Source: Ceratodon purpureus
Lineage: Eukaryota > Streptophyta > Bryopsida > Pseudoditrichales > Ditrichaceae
Direction of reading: 5' to 3'
Length of the DNA: 64,000 bases
Assembly (NCBI GenBank): GCA_014871385.1
Contig: CM026428.1
Location: forward strand, 9,406,772 to 9,470,771
The position numbers were made by a program, and so were the translations under genes. The notes under the pieces are model-generated. The model saw nothing but the letters and a program-made list of their open reading frames with translations, did not search any database and was not told where the DNA came from. Shown here in pieces: positions 47,600 to 59,085 of this stretch. Position 1 is the stretch's first letter; each line of letters opens with the position of its first letter.

Positions 47600-49636
47600 A
47601 GCATTAAAAAATACTAATACAGAACGTGGAATCAATTTATTTTTACTATTACTACTATATAAACATATAAATAACATTTTCAATGTAGTGAAGGATCCAT
47701 AATAACATCATGTTTTGTAAAAAAGATAACAAAGTATTAACAATTTTTATTTTTGTTTTTAAATAATCATAGTATAAAGCAAATTGTATGTACCTTTAAA
47801 ATGTCTGTAATACCTTTATATATTCTTTAAAACAATCTAAGATATGAACAAATTAAAAACATCATTCAACTCATATTCATCTTCTTGTGGAGCTTAATCA
47901 CTTCTTTTATTTTTATTTTATTTTATTTTATTTTTCTTTTCTATCTATCTACCTGTTCTTTTAAAAACAAAATTTGCCAAAGTAATATCTTTTCTATGTT
48001 GAATCATGACAATGACTCTTGTTTCTTTTTGTGTCTTTCTTTTATCTCAAATTATTTCAAATTTGTAGTTCATAACAAACATGTACAAACTCTTCCTCTA
48101 AATTTGGAACTTTATTAATTTTAAATTCAAGCTCATTTGACACATTACTTGAATGTGCTGTATAATTCATTATATTAAATTATTCTTCACAATATCTTTT
48201 AAGATCATCACCTAGCATCTCAGTTGTTGCTACTTCACTTAATGATGAAAGGAAAGTATCTTTCATTTTCTTTAAAAAAAAATACAACTACTTATAAATT
48301 ATATGACAAATTTTATTTTATTGCAAAGTACATATAATACGATGATTTAAATTTCAAATATATTGATTGTTAATTTTATATTTATGATGTTAATTTGTAC
48401 TTGTTTTCTCTCTGTAGTAAAGGGCTTCCCTTTTCTTGTGTCAAAAAAAAAATAAAAATAAAAATAAAAATGTTATACAATAAATACCTTTTATTCAATT
48501 TTGAAAAAAAAAACATGAACAAATTGATGAAGATTATGTTGAGGAAGAATAGTTCTTAAATAAGAGGAAAATGTACAAACCCTTTAGGCTTTTCATTCGA
48601 AATGAACATTCAATCATTTGAACATTCAAAATTGGCTGGCTTACCAATTGTACATAAACTGCATGATAGGCTACAACAACTGCATGCTTGTCTGCGGGTA
48701 TATTTGTGCAACTGCATCAATTGCACTATGGTATTAACTATGGAGCTTTTTGAAGTCAACACGGAAGAACTCTACAATGGTATTTTTTTAAGCATAGTTT
48801 CTAGAACTTTAATGCTATTGCGGCAAATGCTTACAGACTGGACTTAAAAAAACCTACATCATATTTAGAGAGGTAGATGATTAGTCAAATGAGGAATGGG
48901 GCATGATTCCTTGGGTGTCAGAACAACTTAGATTTGCAACATGTAAGCATCGTAATGTCTTTGTAAAATGATGAGCTTCTAAGGTAGAGAAACCGAAATC
49001 GGTTAACGCCCTCAAGGCGTGCAGTAGGGTTACTTTCAAACAGGGAGGGGGCAGACCGAAAATGGAGAACTTTTGAAAGAGCAACCGAGTTTTGGTGACT
49101 GGAAGCTGGTTTAGGGGGAGTCACGTGGACCATTGCGCATGTCAACCATGATCTGAATTAAATCTTATTAAATTCACTGACAAAGTGGCTTATGTGAGCA
49201 ATTTTAGGATGCCCATGTTAATCGAATACCAACTTTGGGAGCGTGATTTTTTGACAAACCAGATGTAGATCTAGAAAGTTAGAGCCACAAAATTTTGTTC
49301 ATGCATTAACGGTTTTAGATATTTCCGTGATCACCTTGTAATGTATGTGCTCACTGATTTAATGAGCCACGAAGTGAGATGTGCTCACTCTCATTGTTCG
49401 TGTCTTCTCTGTGCCTCTCAATGCATGCTGAGTTCTGTTTAGGGTGTGTGAAAGTTTGTCACGAGTGAAAATGAGCATGTGGCTATGATCAGTAGGGTCA
49501 GATTGTAACAGCAAAGTTGAATTCTCATTCTCTGTATTGCATTGACACAGTACACTTCACCTGAGATACCATATCGTCACTCTACTCTACTAGACCAAAA
49601 TCTCTTGCTACTTGCTGCGATTTGCTTCTGTGAACC
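47600..49636. other. AT-rich gap and pogo 5' flank
   Basis: 47600-48560 is AT-rich with (TTTTA)n and (AAAAAT)n runs. From about 48600 composition becomes mixed. The left end of the pogo-like element probably lies here, but I could not find its TIR. Confidence 0.4.
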
Positions 49637-50583
49637 ATGGCGCGAGATTGCACACGTCGGTCATTCTTTTCCCCTGAAGACGACTTGCAGTTCAGCTTGA
49701 ACGGCAATGGACCAGCTGAGGGTGAGCAGTCAAGCTCAAGCAGCTCAGAAGACGAGGCACCTGTTGGAACTCAGCAGGTTGATTATGAGCCTCTCGAGCG
49801 TGTGGAGCGCGTACAGACACGGCGGAGGCATAGAGAGATTGGACCAAACGGTGATCACCGCCAAGGAGGATTAGGTGGAAATTGGCAGAGCTCCATGCAG
49901 CCTACAGTGTCACAGCGGGGACGCGGTGGTCATCGAAGAGGTGCCTCCAGCATGCGCGTCTACACGAATGCCCCCCCTATGCCGCCCAGCTCTTCTCTGC
50001 AGGGAATCCGGGGTGCGCGGATGGGACTGTTCATGTGGACATAGGCAGAGACAGCGACGGTTTAGCAGTTGAAGACATCACGGCGATAGACCCGCCTCTT
50101 TGCCCGGACCGGCTGCAGAGGGCTTCTGGAGATGTGCAGGCCGACCATGCTCAAGGAGATCGCCCGCGGGGGAGACCAGTAGGCTCTCACCAAGGCAAAA
50201 AAATCCTGAAAAATGGAAATTGGTCAGACAAACAATTGGCGGATGCAATCGCAGCTCACGATGGTGGATTGAACATGAGGAAAGCCGCTCTGAAGTTCAA
50301 CATACCTTACACGTCATTCAGGGACCACCTCTACGGCGTGAGGACGGACAGGCTTCGCGGGGTGAAGACCGTCCTAAGTGAAGATGAGGAGCGACAGTTG
50401 GCTGATTTCTGCATGGCGATGGCTGAGAGGGGGCATGGGCTCTCCTCAACGGCACTAAAAATGAAGGTAAGTGAAATCACCATGGATAGAATCACACCTT
50501 TCCAAGATGGCATATCCGCGGAGGGGGGGAGGCGGGTGGATGAGATGTTGGAAGCGCAGGCATCCGAAGTTGAGCCTGCGAAC

Positions 50584-50591
50584 AGCAGAAG
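50584..50591. repeat. Left target-site duplication of the foldback element
   Basis: AGCAGAAG, matching AGCACAAG at 54824-54831 at 7 of 8 positions. Confidence 0.75.
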
Positions 50592-51089
50592 CAGAGTTGT
50601 TCAAATCGACGTCCGACCCGGCTCCGTACCTCCGGACGTCCGACCCCGACGTCCTCCGTCCCGGTCGTCGCGTCCCCAACGCTCCAGAATTACGTTGCGG
50701 TAAAAAAAATTCGACCGCAGGTGGGTAAAAATATTTCCAACCGTCCGATCAGCCGATCCACCCACGCCGCCACATCTCCGCCGTCGGATCGCGGGGACGG
50801 CCTCGAAGACGGCCGCGGGGTCGCCGGCGACGGCCGACCTTCGATCCGACGGCCACAATACAGCCGTTTTCGGCCATCACAGGCCGTCGGATGTGGGCGG
50901 CCGTGGTCCGCCGTCCGATCCCCAGGCTGTCTCCGCGGCCGACCGCGTGACGGCAACGGGGTCGGCCCCTCCGCGGCCGCTCCGATCCAACGGCCACGAT
51001 CGGGCCGCGACGGCCGCATCGTGGCCGCCCGATTCCGGCGGCCGTCGAGGGCCGTTGGATTGGGCGGCCGTCCGCACGGACAGCCGCGG

Positions 51090-51945
51090 AGACGGCCGCG
51101 AATTTAAAAAAAAAAAAACCCGAATCTTAAAATCTTCATAACTTCTTCAAAACTTATCCAAATCGGGCTTATGAGGTGTTTTTTGGCATCTACGTTTCCT
51201 GTAGATGCCAAAAAACATCTCATAAGTCCAATTTAGACAAGTTTTGAAGAAGTTTCGGGAATTTGAAGAATTCGGGGAGGTGAGGGGTCGGCCGTCGGCG
51301 GAGACGGTGGGGCCGACCCCGCGAACGGCCGCGGAGACGGGGGCCGTCCGCGGGGACGGCCCCGGAGACGGCCCTCCGTTCGCGTGGAGGCGAGGTCTCG
51401 CAAGGCCTTCCTTCTTTTCTTGGGTTTTTTCTCTAGAGACGGCCTCCCTTCCCTACCTCCACTCGTCCAACCTTGACAAAATAATTCCATTTCTAGATAC
51501 TCTAAAAACAAAATCATTACCGAATTAGAAATTTCAGACATATCCTTGAAATCATGGAAAATGTCCTAAAGAACTTGTAATCGGAATTGTGGATTCCGCC
51601 TTGATGTTGGGGTATATTTTAGATGGAGATATTAATGTCCTTCAATTGTTGTCGCTCTAGTATGGTTTGCAAACATAATCTTAATGTCTAGAAGGAAGAA
51701 TACATTTGTTGTGGAAATGAAATTATGGCCCATGGGCCTATAGAAGAGGGAGGTATGGAATGGGGGGTACAACTTAAAAGGTAATGAGAAGCTAATAAAA
51801 AATAATGTACTTTTATTTGAAGACATTATTTCGTTAGGTAATAAAATTAAAGGAGAATTCGACATGGATTTCTCTTACATTAATATGACAAGTTTGTATG
51901 TTTTTGGCTTTAATTTTATATGGCAAGACAAATCCTTTTTTCTTG
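51090..51945 (+). repeat. Left inverted arm of the foldback element
   Basis: Reverse-complements 53680-54540 almost perfectly over roughly 0.86 kb. The translated 94-codon frames in the two arms differ by one residue. The outer part is GC-rich (GACGGCC/GGCCGTC), the inner part AT-rich. Confidence 0.85.
51168..51226. repeat. Perfect-core hairpin inside the left arm
   Basis: 26-bp stem with one mismatch (CTTATGAGGTGTTTTTTGGC + ATCTAC), 7-base loop GTTTCCT. The similarity extends outward through AAAACTTATCCAAAT-type sequence to about 55 bp per side. An identical copy lies in the right arm near 54402-54461. Confidence 0.8.
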
Positions 51946-53679
51946 AATGGAAGATTGGAAAAAAATAAAGGGATAAACTTGAAATTTAGAAATGAATTTG
52001 AATGAGAGGATTTGAAAGGTATATTGTAGAGGAGGTAACACTTAGAAATTAGAATTCAAATTAAATTAGATAGATGTTGAAATTGTGTGAAGGAGGTTGG
52101 AGGACAGATTAATTAGAATTGAGGATTGTAAATTTGAATTAGAAGTCGATGATGTTGGACAAAAAATTCATTATAAGTGATAGAAGATAGAAATTTAAAT
52201 ACAACAAATTTTAGTTCTAATAATAAATAAATTTATTAAAATATTAAAAAACCTAGCCATCTGACAAGGATGATGTTTAATTTTAAAGGGTGAGTGAATT
52301 TTGTAGGTTTGGGAGTTGACATTAAGAGAACTGTTTCTTTCTTTTGGAATGAAGGATATGCTAGTGTTACATTTGAGTACTTGGGCTAGTGAATGGCACA
52401 TTGTTTGCCTTCCATTCCTTTTAGACAAACATTGAGTCTCTATGGCTTAGAGTTTAACAAATCTCGTCAATTTATTATTCTGAGATTTATGAATTTTTTT
52501 CCATCTTAAAGGTGATTCAAAATCATTATTTTTATGGATGAAGGACATAACATGTGGATTCATCTACATGTGGAAATACAAATACATACTTCATAGCCAA
52601 AAATAATATCTATTATGATTAAACAACTCATTTCTTTAAAATCATTGGCATTCATATTAATATTCCATTCTTAGTATTCTATTGTTCTGGATCCCAGCTT
52701 ATGTAAAGAATAGAGTATTACTACAGAATGCTTCTATAAAAAATACGAAGAAGTAATGGATAATTTATATATGTTTATTTATTTATTTAATTATTTTGTA
52801 TTCTTCCATTAGTCTCCGATTCTATATTTTATTTTTATACTTTTTCCATTTGCCTTCCTTCTATCTTCTTATTTTTTTATTATTACACTATTTTCCATTC
52901 TATCTTCTTAATTTTTTATTATTACACTATTTTCCATTCTATCGTCTCTTTAGTTTTTAATCTTGACATTATTCTTCCATCTTATCTTCTCATTTTCCTA
53001 TCCTTCCATTCCTCTCCTATCATTTATTTATTTATTTAATATTCCTCTGATCTGTCTCCCATTCTATCTTTTTATTTTTAACTATCGGAAGAAAGGAAAA
53101 ATAAATAAAAGATTAGGGGATTATATTATGTACAAGACAATAATAAAAAAAAAAACAATTGAAATAAAATACAATATGACGGTAAATGAAACATAACAAA
53201 TAACGGCCAGAGAGACAAACTACAATGGCAAAAGGTTTGAAGGAAATAGATGTGTATAGAGAAGATAGATATCAAGGGAAAAGATATAAAATAAAAAAAA
53301 TACATGAGAGGAAATAATAAATCAAGAAGATAATTAGAATAAAAGATCAAATAAAAAATATTAATAATAATTGCAAGAGTGGAAATGACATACAAGAAGA
53401 AATGGGGAGTATGAAGTGAATAGAGAAAACCATGTCATGGTAATAACATTATGGCAAAAGAAGAAACTAAATAAAAATATCCATCTCAGAAAGGAGTTTT
53501 TTTTTTTAAAGATTAAAGGATTAGATAGAGCACGAGACAATAATTGGAAAATAGTTAATTGAAATTATATAGAATATAATGGTATTTGAAAACCTCAAAA
53601 AATTACCCTGAGATATACAAATTACAGTGGACATAATTTTGAATACCCAAGAAAGCAAGTAATTAGGAAAAGAGCATAT
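51946..53679. other. AT-rich spacer between the foldback arms
   Basis: About 1.7 kb without coding signal. 52860-52945 has two copies of a roughly 45-bp unit (CTATCTTCTTA + T-rich + TTATTATTACACTATTTTCC). 53110-53250 and 53505-53640 are diverged direct repeats sharing GACAATAAT and AATTGAAAT blocks. Confidence 0.6.
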
Positions 53680-54540
53680 TCATGAAAAAAAAGGGTTTGT
53701 CTTGCCATATAAAATTAAAGCCAAAAACATACAAACTTGTCATATTAATGTAAGAGAAATCCATGTCGAATTCTCCTTTAATTTTATTACCTAACGAAAT
53801 AATGTCTTCAAATAAAAGTACATTATTTTTTATTAGCTTCTCATTACCTTTTAAGTTGTACCCCCCATTCCATACCTCCCTCTTCTATAGGCCCATGGGC
53901 CATAATTTCATTTCCACAACAAATGTATTCTTCCTTCTAGACATTAAGATTATGTTTGCAAACCATACTAGAGCGACAACAATTGAAGGACATTAATATC
54001 TCCATCTAAAATATACCCCAACATCAAGGCGGAATCCACAATTCCGATTACAAGTTCTTTAGGACATTTTCCATGATTTCAAGGATATGTCTGAAATTTC
54101 TAATTCGGTAATGATTTTGTTTTTAGAGTATCTAGAAATGGAATTATTTTGTCAAGGTTGGACGAGTGGAGGTAGGGAAGGGAGGCCGTCTCTAGAGAAA
54201 AAACCCAAGAAAAGAAGGAAGGCCTTGCGAGACCTCGCCTCCACGCGAACGGAGGGCCGTCTCCGGGGCCGTCCCCGCGGACGGCCCCCGTCTCCACGGC
54301 CGTTCGCGGGGTCGGCCCCACCGTCTCCGCCGACGGCCGACCCCTCACCTCCCCGAATTCTTCAAATTCCCGAAACTTCTTCAAAACTTGTCTAAATTGG
54401 ACTTATGAGATGTTTTTTGGCATCTACAGGAAACGTAGATGCCAAAAAACACCTCATAAGCCCGATTTGGATAAGTTTTGAAGAAGTTATGAAGATTTTA
54501 AGATTCGGGGTTTTTTTTAAAAAAAATTCGCGGCCGTCTC
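53680..54540 (-). repeat. Right inverted arm of the foldback element
   Basis: Near-perfect reverse complement of 51090-51945. Outside it, 54541-54660 is built from GGGGACGGCC-type units with the same motif as the left side but not alignable base for base. Confidence 0.85.
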
Positions 54541-54823
54541 CCCGGCCGTCGCCGGGGACGGCCTCCTCCACCGCGGGGACGGCAAGGGGCGGTCGCCGGG
54601 GACGGCCCCCCCCTCCGCGGCGACGGCAAGGGGCCGTCACCGGGGACGGCCCCCTCCACCGCGGCGACGACCGCTTTCTCCCTCCGCAACCCCTCCCCTG
54701 CGTTCAATGTGTGGTTTCACCCTTGGGTGAAACCTGTGCGGGTGATTTTTTTTTCCTAAGTCACAGGACGTCTTGGGGCGCTGGCGGACGTCCTGAGCGT
54801 CCCGGACGTCCGTGACAGCCCTG

Positions 54824-54831
54824 AGCACAAG
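54824..54831. repeat. Right target-site duplication of the foldback element
   Basis: AGCACAAG, partner of 50584-50591. The pogo frame continues immediately after it (codons for LDIAQAKALCKENV). Confidence 0.75.
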
Positions 54832-56940
54832 CGTTAGACATAGCGCAGGCAAAGGCTTTGTGCAAAGAGAACGTTGCAAGTTTCTATGATAATTTAGAGA
54901 AATTGTATACCATGCATGGGTACTCACCTGATCGTGTATGGAACTGCGACGAAAGCGGCGCGTAAGCTGGAAAGAACGGAGGCGGTCTGGTGATTGCGAA
55001 GACAGGTGCCCGTCGCGTCCACTCCCTTGTATCAGACCAGCGCGAGTGGCTATCCGTGCTAGTTTGCGTCAATGCCGCAGGCAGAGCAATACCCTCCTTC
55101 TATATCTTTCGCGGCAAGCGTTTTGGAGCGAATTATATTCAGCGGTGCGAGCCCGGGGCCACAATGGCCATGCAGCCCCGGGCGTGGATGACAACGCATC
55201 TGTTTTCAGCATGGGTGAGTCACTTCATTGCTTTGGTACGTCGTTTTAGTACCATCTCCCCTGACCATCGACATCTTCTGATCCTAGATGGACATTGTTC
55301 ACACGTCACATTAGATGTTGTGCATGAAGCCAAGAAAGCAGGTTTAGATTTACTGACCCTTCCATCTCATACTTCTCACGTACTTCAGCCCCTTGATGTG
55401 AGTCTATTTAAACCTTTCAAACTGCATTTCAGAGCTTATAGAGATTACTAGACCTCCTGCAACATGAATCAAGCGGCTACTAAAGAAACTCTTGCTCATT
55501 GGGTTTCTCTGTCATTGAAAAAAGCTCTAACTCACCAGAATATCACGAGTGGATTTTCTGCTACTGGGATCATGCCCCTTAACCGCACAGCAGTTGACGA
55601 TCACATGACTCCCTCGACAACTTCCAGCCTGCACCGGAGGCATCCCCAAACCTGCAGCAAATTGAGACAGAGGGGGTTACTGAAGGGGGCATTGCCGAGA
55701 GTGTACAGTGTGAGCAAGTACCGCAAGAGAGAAGCAGCCAGTGTTAGGACGTACTACAAGAGGGGTCTCATGGTGAGGAACAGGAAGGCGATGTTGAGGG
55801 CCACGGACATGTCCATGAGAACTCGGAAATTGCAGAGGAGTTGGCTGAGGCGCCGAATTCTCAGGCGGAGCATTATTTCGTGGACCTCGAAACTGATGAC
55901 CCTAGCGTGTCTGAGGAGATAGTCGGTTTTCAACCAGAGGGCGAGGAGCACAATTCCATAACCCAGTTCCTCACTCTTCCCACCGTAACTGAGCTGAGTA
56001 AGCCGCGGAATAGGGACCCATCCTGGATTACACGACCTCCAAAATTCTAACCGCAACAGAATATGAGGAAGCGGTCCAACGACTGAAAGACTCAAGAGAG
56101 AACCTGGCAAGAGAGAAAGAGAGGAAGGCAATTGTGATAGAAGCTGAGAAGAGAAGGAAACTCACGGAGAGGGAGGCGGCAAGCATAGCCAAGGCCGCTG
56201 CGCGTGAAGAAGCCGCGTGAGAGAAAGAATGTCGCGCCGCACAGCAAGCGGAGCTGCAGGCACGGCGCCGACATAAGAGGGAGCAGGCCGCCAGCTTGAA
56301 AGCCACCCGACTCGCAGAAGCTGCTGCCGCGAAGGCTGCGAAAGCAGCCGAGAGAGCCAGGAAGGCCATGGCTCGAGAAGAAAATCAGCGTCAAAGGGCC
56401 GCGAGGGCTGCAGAGAATGTACAAGGGCGCTAAAACCGTGGAGGGAGCGCCGAGGTCGAAGGCATGCCGGAAGACTTCCAATTTGACGTGGGAGGTGAGC
56501 AAAATCGCCCAAGGTCGTCGTTGCCAGTCCCACAGCCCCTTCCGCAGTATTCCTCCGTGCCAAATCCCAACCTCCAGTACTTCTTTCCTTCGCCTTCTCC
56601 ATTCACTCCTATGCCATCAAGCGGGCAAATCCCCCTCCACCATATTGGCACCCATGAGCAATCCATGTTACCATCACACCCAGCACAAAACCTACACTAC
56701 CAATTCTCACACCCTTTCCAATCTTCACTGATTTTCTCTCGTCCCCAGCCTCAGTGGAGCCTGCGATCGCAGCCGGAAGGCAGGCGGGAAGGAGAGCGAC
56801 CAAGTGACCGTTTGACGTGCGCAGCTTATCCAGGCACATGCGGGAACTTCTTCAGGGCCCTTAAGTCACGCAACCGGGAGAGAAGGCGACCAGTTCCAAG
56901 GACACAAAGCCACGGCAAGGGGAGGGGAGATGAACTCTAG

Positions 56941-58859
56941 GCTGGAACAACTTTGTGCCACCTACAGTAAACTTAGACTCTTGAATGAGTTCACTGTAGT
57001 GCCAGACAATGTGAAGCTGCGTTTATTTTTGGGAACCTTTCGGTGCGGTTTTGTGTGATCTTAGTTAACCGTTTTAGGTGTAACTTTGTGTAGAAAAGGA
57101 TAACACAAGGTTCGGTTTAGGAAGAATCTAGTATACAAGAAGGGGGTTTGACAAACTTCCCACTTTGAGAAATTGTAGACAATTATTTAAGGGAGAAAAA
57201 TTTACGAAACAACTTGCATTCTTCATCATTTCTTCTTCTCTACTTCAAAAAAATTTCACATGTCAATTTATAACTCCACTCTTTCTGGTCCAATCACCTA
57301 TTTTCACTGTTTTTGGTTCCTCTACCTTAGATATAGTGTAGATTTGCATATGTATCACAAACGTACGAGACAATTTAGCTCTCATACAACCTTCACCTAT
57401 CAATCACCATTTTTATGCAAAAAAATAATTTTTATTTTACTGCTCAAATTTTCAGTTGATTATCGTGCATAGATTCATCTATCTCTTTTCATTTATCATC
57501 TAAATCACATAACATCTTTTAAATAGTGGTTGTTTATTGTACATTTCATATACAATTCCATGTGTAAATCTACTTCATTTATTATGTTCATCACTAAACT
57601 TATATAATTGTATATGATTTGTAAAAAATTAAATTTTACAATCAAATAAGTTTTTTCAACAACAGAAACAATTTATTTGTATTTGGTATCTATTTTTAAA
57701 TTAATTTAAATTTAACTCTACATACACAATAACCTATTTTATTTGAAAGATTGTATACAATCTTGCATTTAAAGAATAATGTGCATCTAACATGATTCCT
57801 ACTAAAACATGAGTATAATTCTGTTATAGTGACAAATTAATTATAATAAAGATCAATATGAAACGTCTTGCTTGGATTAAAATATTTTTTTCTTAATTAT
57901 ACTATTCTTGGAAAATAACTTAATTAATATAAAATTAGATATTACACGTAATTAATAACTACACTTTAAAAACCTTTTGACTTCCTTCTACGATTTGCTA
58001 AACAGACCATAATTTCAAACAGCCAATCTAAGTGAGCATCCTCAAGTAAGCCATATCAAAATTCATAAATTGTTAGCTGTTAATGTCAAAAACTCTGATG
58101 AATTAATGAATGATTAAAAAAGAAGAAAAAATTAAAGCATTTAAACTCAAATAGAGTTTGGCCTTGAAGTATGAGGGGATAATTGATGCAAAGTAGCGCT
58201 CACTGCTCAAGAGTTACTCAGTACCGGTGTTCAAAGTTCTCGTCAAAGAAGTCGTTCCATGTAGCTTGGATCTAAACTTTTATCCATTCAAGACTAGAAT
58301 AACTAGGGGAGACATGTCTATACTTTAAAGACCTAGGGACAAGCCAGAAGAGATGAATGTGACAAAGCTTCTAAAGAACAAACTGATGTTGGAAAGGAAC
58401 ACTAAGACTAAAACAATATGCACTACAACATTCATGACGAGATTATCTAGTTTTCTATTCCGCTCATTGTCAATTTTGTTACACTAAAATATTACCTGAA
58501 TGAGTCCAAGAACCACTTGTGCATTTTATTCTCCAACTATGGCCACTGGATAGAAAATACAAATTGAGCTTCTTTTTATTCCTTAGCTTCTCAACTGTAT
58601 TATGCATAAATATCCATTATGAAATTATAAAGAATACATCTCAAATACACCCCTCCTTTGTTTCATTGTTGTTGCAATGTTTGGTGCATTAGTGCACTTT
58701 TTCAAAGTTGTGACAACATTGACTGAAAATTGGTCAATGGTTATATGAAACAGAAATGGAACATTTTGGAATGTTTAACTAATGGCTCAATGTGTACACA
58801 AAGTTAAATCAAAGTTAAATTGTTCCAACAGTGTGTCATAGTCACACCATTAAATTTGA
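56941..58859. other. 3' flank of the pogo-like element, AT-rich
   Basis: The right end of the pogo-like element is probably in the first few hundred bases, but no TIR could be matched to the left side. The rest is AT-rich with no coding signal. Confidence 0.4.
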
Positions 58860-59085
58860 AATTAATCCATATTTAAACACCATTTATCCATCATTGAGAC
58901 AATATTTAAACAACATCATATAATCATTGTTGAAATAACGATGAGACAATATTTAAACAACATTTAGCCATCGTTGAAATAACAATGAGACATTGTTCAA
59001 GCAAAAAAAAAATAATCACCATTGATACAATAATGAAACATTGTTACAACATATTGTATAACCATCATCGGCACAGTATTGAAAC
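58860..59085. repeat. Degenerate tandem repeat of about 55 bp
   Basis: Successive units share TTGAAATAACRATGAGACAA followed by TATTTAAACAACATTTA-like sequence; later units decay (CATTGATACAATAATGAAAC, ATCGGCACAGTATTGAAAC). About four units. Noncoding. Confidence 0.65.

Larger units (their letters stand above)
50592..54823. mobile_element. hAT-like non-autonomous foldback element, 4,232 bp
   Basis: The ends are CAGAGTTGT (left) and, read inward on the other strand, CAGGGCTGT (right). They are flanked by AGCAGAAG (50584-50591) and AGCACAAG (54824-54831), an 8-bp duplication with one mismatch. With the element and one duplication left out, the pogo reading frame is continuous across the junction, which fixes the boundaries. 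Both ends have clusters of the palindrome GGACGTCC (50612-50690 and 54767-54815). Inside are two near-identical inverted arms and an AT-rich spacer; no transposase gene is visible. hAT assignment rests on the ends and 8-bp duplication only. Confidence 0.8.
49637..56940 (+). pseudogene. Pogo/Tigger-like DDE transposase gene, broken and interrupted
   Basis: The transposase begins with an acidic N-terminus (49637 on) and shifts frame near 50000-50040. A psq-type HTH (GNWSDKQLADAIAAHDGGLN, 50218 on) and a CENP-B-type HTH (LSEDEERQLADFCMAMAERG, 50371 on) follow. It shifts frame again near 50520 and is cut at 50591 by a foldback element. It resumes at 54832 with the first catalytic Asp (WNCDESG), an in-frame TAA at 54963, then LLILDGHCSH and LPSHTSHVLQPLD, the second and third Asp of the DDE_1 superfamily. 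Further stops lie at 55449, near 56218 and near 56432. A long Ala/Glu/Arg coiled coil (56060-56420) and a Pro-rich tail to 56940 share one frame. Family members cut and paste at TA sites; this copy is dead. Confidence 0.85.

Noticed and set aside
50690-51541. Several Arg/Gly/Pro-rich open frames on both strands
   Set aside because: They come from the GACGGCC/GGCCGTC repeats of the foldback element and recur in its other arm; composition artefacts, not genes.
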